Source of the DNA: Xanthostigma xanthostigma
Lineage: Eukaryota; Arthropoda; Insecta; Raphidioptera; Raphidiidae
Reading direction: 5' to 3'
Assembly: GCA_963575645.1 (NCBI GenBank)
Contig: OY754468.1
Coordinates: 24,328,465-24,392,464 of the forward strand
Length of the DNA stretch: 64,000 bases
The notes beneath the pieces were generated by a model, which searched no databases, was not told where the DNA came from, and saw only the letters and a program-made list of their open reading frames with translations. This document shows positions 59,744 to 64,000 of the stretch, in pieces (the first letter of the stretch is position 1; the number at the start of each line of letters is the position of its first letter). Position numbers and translations under genes: made by a program.

Positions 59744-60811
59744 TTTTAGCCCAAAAAAATGTTAAGTACATTTCAATGTACTATATATAGAATCAAGCAG
59801 TTAAGAGCAAGGCAGTAGCTATAAATTCACTTCGGGGGGAGTCGGACTCTGGACCAGAGACAACAATAACTTCATTTGAAAATAAGCATACATATATTAT
59901 AATTTTACATAAATACAAATTTAATTAGAAGGCAGCCAACGTAGTTTCACTTAATTTATTAACAATGCATTACATTTCGATTTTACTCGTTCCGAAAAAC
60001 GTGGAATCCAATTATCGTATACATCTGCAGATCCGAAAAAAGAGTCGAACATATTTTAGTGAGCGTGTATAAAATGGTGGGTTGGCTAAGGCATTTCGGG
60101 AGGGGGGAGGTGAACCCCCAAAACAACCCCTCTGCTTACGGCCTTGGTTAAGAGGTTTTACCATAATTGAATGCGTTAATAGTACTCTAAATTCTTAATC
60201 TTTGATATATTATAGGTAGATATATAACCAAATACCATTCCCGAAAAACTTAATATTTATTTTTTTTTTTGTAAAACTGGCCTCGAGAAAAGGTAATTAA
60301 AAATTAACTAATCCAAATATATAAAGCTCGGTTACTTCAATTTGTCTATAATCTATATTATTATATTAATTGTATTACAATATATTATTATGCTTAACAC
60401 TGAAGCATTATAAATACTCATATACCTATTTACACAATCTGTAATTACCTTTAGATACAATATTCACCGCAATCACAGAAGTTCGCAGTCATAGAGAAAA
60501 CAACGTGGTTTACAGTTAGTGAATATAAATAAATAATTACTGTGAATAACAATTATCGTAGTGTATAATTAAATATAACCTTGTCTGAACCACCACATCT
60601 TAAATCTATAAGAACAGGAATACCCCGTTTAACTCGGAGAGCTCAATAAGTCATGTGAATATTAAATGTTGTTTTACTTACTTATTACCTTGCACGATCA
60701 AAAAACTTTAAAATCACTTAAAAAGTTTTTCACCCGGGCGAAGCAAGGTCGGTACATTAAAATAACTATTCCCTAAACCGAATTGTAACTTATCGAACAA
60801 TAAAAAAAAAA
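59744..60811. other. AT-rich non-coding, nothing recognised
   Basis: A short CACCCGGGCGAAGCAAGG word near 60731 resembles the tandem array downstream. Confidence 0.45.
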
Positions 60812-61389
60812 TTGGTTGTCTGTAAAGTCGGTTTACGGACGATAGTTTTACGTGATAACGTATTCCGTAATACCTACATAACCTATATAATAATTATAAT
60901 AATTCGAATCTATGGTATTGCATCTTTCGCTTCAAATTTAGGTTAATTTTATTTATTTAAATTACTCACCATATAATATAATTGTTTTTTTAACTTTCTT
61001 TCTTTCGTATTTATTTTAAGTCTCAAAGATTAGCTGTCATAATATTTATAAAACAATTGTTTCACTGTTTATATAAAATTCCAAAACCTACTTAAATATT
61101 TAAGTATTTTCATACGTCAAAAAATTGATTTTTATAATGATAAAATTTGTAAGAAAACGATTTTTTCGAGAGATGAGACCTAGCTAAAACGATTTTTTGC
61201 CCCCCAAAATCCCTTTTCAGTAAATTTCATCCAAATCGTTAGGGCCGTTTTCGAGAAAAGCACGCACAGGGTCAGGCGGAACGTTAGGAACGTTACGTTA
61301 GGAACGTTACACTTTTTCGTGCATGCAGCCGGTGTTTTATCAATTTATAAGATTGGTGATTCATCAATTTATAAGACGTTATCACGTCG
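60812..61389 (+). mobile_element. Element family R5, copy 2
   Basis: Same left and right blocks as 55348-55998, in the same orientation, with an unrelated or rearranged middle. The GGAACGTTA short repeat has fewer and reordered units than in copy 1. Confidence 0.72.
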
Positions 61390-61433
61390 AAAAATTAAAA
61401 TCGGATATATCTATAGTTTCTAAAAATAGTTTT

Positions 61434-62113
61434 GATTTTTACTCGCGCGAAACCGGGCCGGTTAGCTATACCATGACATACCTATCTTAAAGTAAAGTAC
61501 CACCTGTCGAACAGTGAAAAAATTGAAATCGATTCAGTAGTTTCTGAGATTATTCTTGATTTTTACCCGGGCGAAGCCGGGCTGACCAGTTATTATAGCC
61601 TACGTCATAAAACAAAGTATCACATATTGAACTATGGAATGGGCTCAGTAGTTTCTGAGATACTCTACGATTTTAATCCGGGCTAATCCGGGTCGACCAG
61701 TAATTACTTATAGCATATATATATCCTAAAGCAAATTACCACCCATCGAAGAGTGGAAGAAAATTTGAAGTCAGTTTCTGAGATTACCTACATCCGATTT
61801 TCACCCGGGCCAAGCCGGACTGTCCAGCACAATGAAAAAAACTGAGATCGCTTGAATAGTTTCTAAAATTACTATCATTTTTACCCGGACGAAGTCGGAC
61901 CGGCTCGTTATGATAAGTCTTAAAGCAAGGTACCACCTACCAAAGAAAGAAAAAAATTGATTAATTAATTAAATAGTTTTTGAGGTTACCCTCGATTTTT
62001 ACCCGGGCGAATCCGGGCCGGCTAGTTATTATAGCTTATATCTTAGAGTAAAGTTTCGCCTATCGAACAGTGAAAAAAATAAAATCGCTTTAGTAGTTTT
62101 TGAGATTATCTCC
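61434..62113 (+). repeat. Six-unit tandem array, GATTTTTACCCGGGCGAAGC units
   Basis: Units of about 80-127 bp share GATTTTTACCCGGGCGAA.CC, GGGCCGGCTAGTTATTATAG, AAAGTA..ACC, a GAACAGTGAAAAAA tract and GTAGTTTCTGAGATTA. Units start near 61434, 61557, 61669, 61796, 61878 and 61995. Each resembles the hairpin/CTAG end region of a Helitron-like or other non-LTR element. Confidence 0.8.
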
Positions 62114-62115
62114 GA

Positions 62116-63497
62116 CAACTTTACTTGGTTTATATTTTATAATATTATCTGACATTTCAGAGATTTCAATGCATGTAGAGAAATGAATTATGAATATAGG
62201 TAAGTACATCTTATATTTTAATAAAAATTTATAATAAATTACCTCGCGTGCTGACACTTTTACGTATGCCAGTTTTTATCAGGAAAGTTAAAGAAATTTT
62301 ATTAATCAACGCATTTTATAGCCTGAAAGAATATTTTTCACATGTTTTTTAAGAAAGTTATAATGACGTATCTATAAATTTTATGTTTTTAAGATGATAT
62401 TAAAATTCTATTCTATTCTGTTCTTATTGTATCTATTTTATAAAAAAAGTTTCGTTAAAAAATTTTTTTTCTAAACTTTATACTTTCGGAAATATTTTGA
62501 AAATAAAAAAAAATCAGCCGCTCTTTTGTTTTATGGATCTGTCAGAAATAATAATAATAATAATTTCCTTATTTACAATTCCATCGGAATATCATAGCGT
62601 CAGATACAGAATTGTGCACATGAAATGTACCTACATATTAATATAGTTTTGACCATATTGGTAAAACTCGTCATTGTTTAAAAAAAATTCCAGAACATAC
62701 AAAAATACAACTAGTTCGACATGCTTTGATTAATTTTTACATGACGTGGGACATATTATGTTGTTAACAATGACAACGAATAGCAAATGTCATATTAAAC
62801 ACTAGCCATTACCCGCGTCACCTCACACGATATCAGAAATTGTATTTTCTTTATTATAATCAAATGTCAACATTTTTGAAGTTGGAATGGTCCCGTCGCC
62901 CAATTGGCTGGAATTATTTTTTTCTATACTTAGATACCTTACTCAAAAATTTTGACAAACATCTACATCTTTTTAATGTTCCGTTAGCAGGCGACCTAGA
63001 TAAAGAACTTTTACTTATGAACTTTTTTTGTAAAATGCATAGTTAAAGGCACTCAGAAATACTATTATAGTAGGTATACGTGTATTGGTGAAGTGAACAT
63101 TTTAGGGATTGAACGGAACATGTACAGAAGATTAATATAATCAATTGTTAGATATCTGAAACTAAAACCTAGTTATTGGGATTGAAGTAAGTAGGTACCT
63201 ACATAAAAAATATTGCGACAAGATTAAAAAAAAATTACCTATTATTATAATTTTCAAACAATACCAATAAGATCAATATAGTCCAAGATCCTGGAGCTCC
63301 CAGACGTACTTTATTTTGTGAAAAACAAAATGTGGGGCTTTGAGTATATAGTGTTCATGTGTACATTGAATGTTAGCATATACCTGCAAAATTAGTTAGT
63401 AGAAGGCCGATTTATAGGTACCAGGTGAGAAAGGCAAGTAAAAATAAGACTAACTTTACCTACTTAAATTCTGCAAGTTGATTTTTATATAAGTACT
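62116..63497. other. AT-rich non-coding; one AAT microsatellite
   Basis: AATAATAATAATAATAATTT near 62548; otherwise nothing recognised. Confidence 0.5.
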
Positions 63498-64000
63498 AGC
63501 AGCCCTGTACGTGCTTCGCTACGTATAAAGTGAAATAATAAAACAATTTAATTGGAACATCTATCTATCTATTTTATTTATTTTAAAATATACATGGACG
63601 TATATGTGTGTATGTCGAGCACTCCGGCTGCGCCGTCGTGCCCGGTGCAAAAGAACGAATGGGGAAGGAAGAAAAAAAATTTAGGGGTGGACTACCCCTA
63701 ACATTTAGGGGGATGAAAAATAGATGTTGGCGAAGTGACACCTGTAGACATCTGGCGGGGATAACTAATTAAATGACGATTGATCAGTTTTCGACCGGAG
63801 AGGAAAAATGATTAAATTACTAAAATGGCTATTAAAAAATAAGGGTTGATCGTAGAAGGGTGAAAATTGAGGATTGTATGTATTTTTGTATGTTGTATCA
63901 TAAAAAAATAGAAATTAAAAATTTTGTCTAAAAAATAAAAAAAAAAATTAGGGGTGGACTACCCCTAACATTTAGGGGGATGAAAAATAGATGTTGGTCG
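63498..64000 (-). mobile_element. Element running off the window end, with direct repeats
   Basis: CTAGCAGCCCTGTACGTGCT opens it (minus-strand 3' end). GCCCGGTGCAAAAGAACGAA then TGGGGAAGGAAG matches the Helitron family 1 tail. The ~55-bp block TAGGGGTGGACTACCCCTAA then CATTTAGGGGGATGAAAAAT occurs at 63683-63737 and again at 63949-64000, about 270 bp apart. Each holds a TAGGGGT..ACCCCTA hairpin. Confidence 0.6.

Overview
This 64 kb window is AT-rich, intron-containing eukaryotic DNA, almost certainly from an insect. The reasons are a metazoan lysosomal membrane protein gene with GT-AG introns, Helitrons with the insect-type start TCTATACTAATATATAAA, Penelope-like, Harbinger, hAT, mariner and pogo/Tigger remnants, and frequent words such as gtaggtacctac. 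I cannot decide between Hemiptera (aphid-like) and Lepidoptera from sequence alone. There is no bacterial-type gene organisation.

Host genes. (1) A four-exon LAMP-family gene on the minus strand (4762-10620) can be reconstructed base by base: signal peptide exon, Thr/Pro mucin-like stalk plus the first part of one LAMP domain, the second part of the LAMP domain, then the transmembrane segment with a GYLSM lysosomal-sorting tail. All three introns are phase 1 and together they hold at least five mobile-element insertions. (2) A roughly 430-codon intronless minus-strand frame (37588-38868, open up to 38961) encodes an unrecognised, probably all-helical protein. I see no other host gene.

The rest is a dense graveyard of mobile elements. 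Region 1-4.7 kb has one small TIR element (1551-1744) and otherwise nothing recognisable. 4.7-10.6 kb is the LAMP gene with intronic Harbinger-type MITEs, palindromes and other repeats. 12-24 kb has short Helitrons, two of which carry a captured tRNA-Lys-derived sequence and one of which was later hit by a pogo/Tigger-like element, plus hAT MITEs with 8-bp target duplications. 24-27.2 kb has an inverted pair of hAT-like MITEs, a mariner-type transposase remnant, and a three-deep nest (hAT inside Harbinger-like MITE inside Helitron-like element). 28-29.1 kb is a Penelope-like element remnant with a GIY-YIG motif. 29.4-34.2 kb has a series of foldback elements, one 1.6 kb element inserted inside another, and a TTAA-flanked 922-bp element. 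37.5-39 kb holds the orphan gene. 41-45.2 kb has Harbinger sequence with the N-terminus of its transposase, and foldback repeats. 47-50.8 kb has abutting Helitrons and repeat copies. 53.7-54.2 kb is a minisatellite. 55-64 kb has a repeat pair, a mariner transposase remnant, a 630-bp palindrome, a six-unit tandem array, and an element running off the end.

I found no clear new multi-gene system. The best leads are the tRNA-carrying Helitrons, several long near-perfect palindromes that could be hairpin-RNA sources, uncharacterised foldback families, and the orphan helical protein. All calls come from reading the sequence; no database search was possible.
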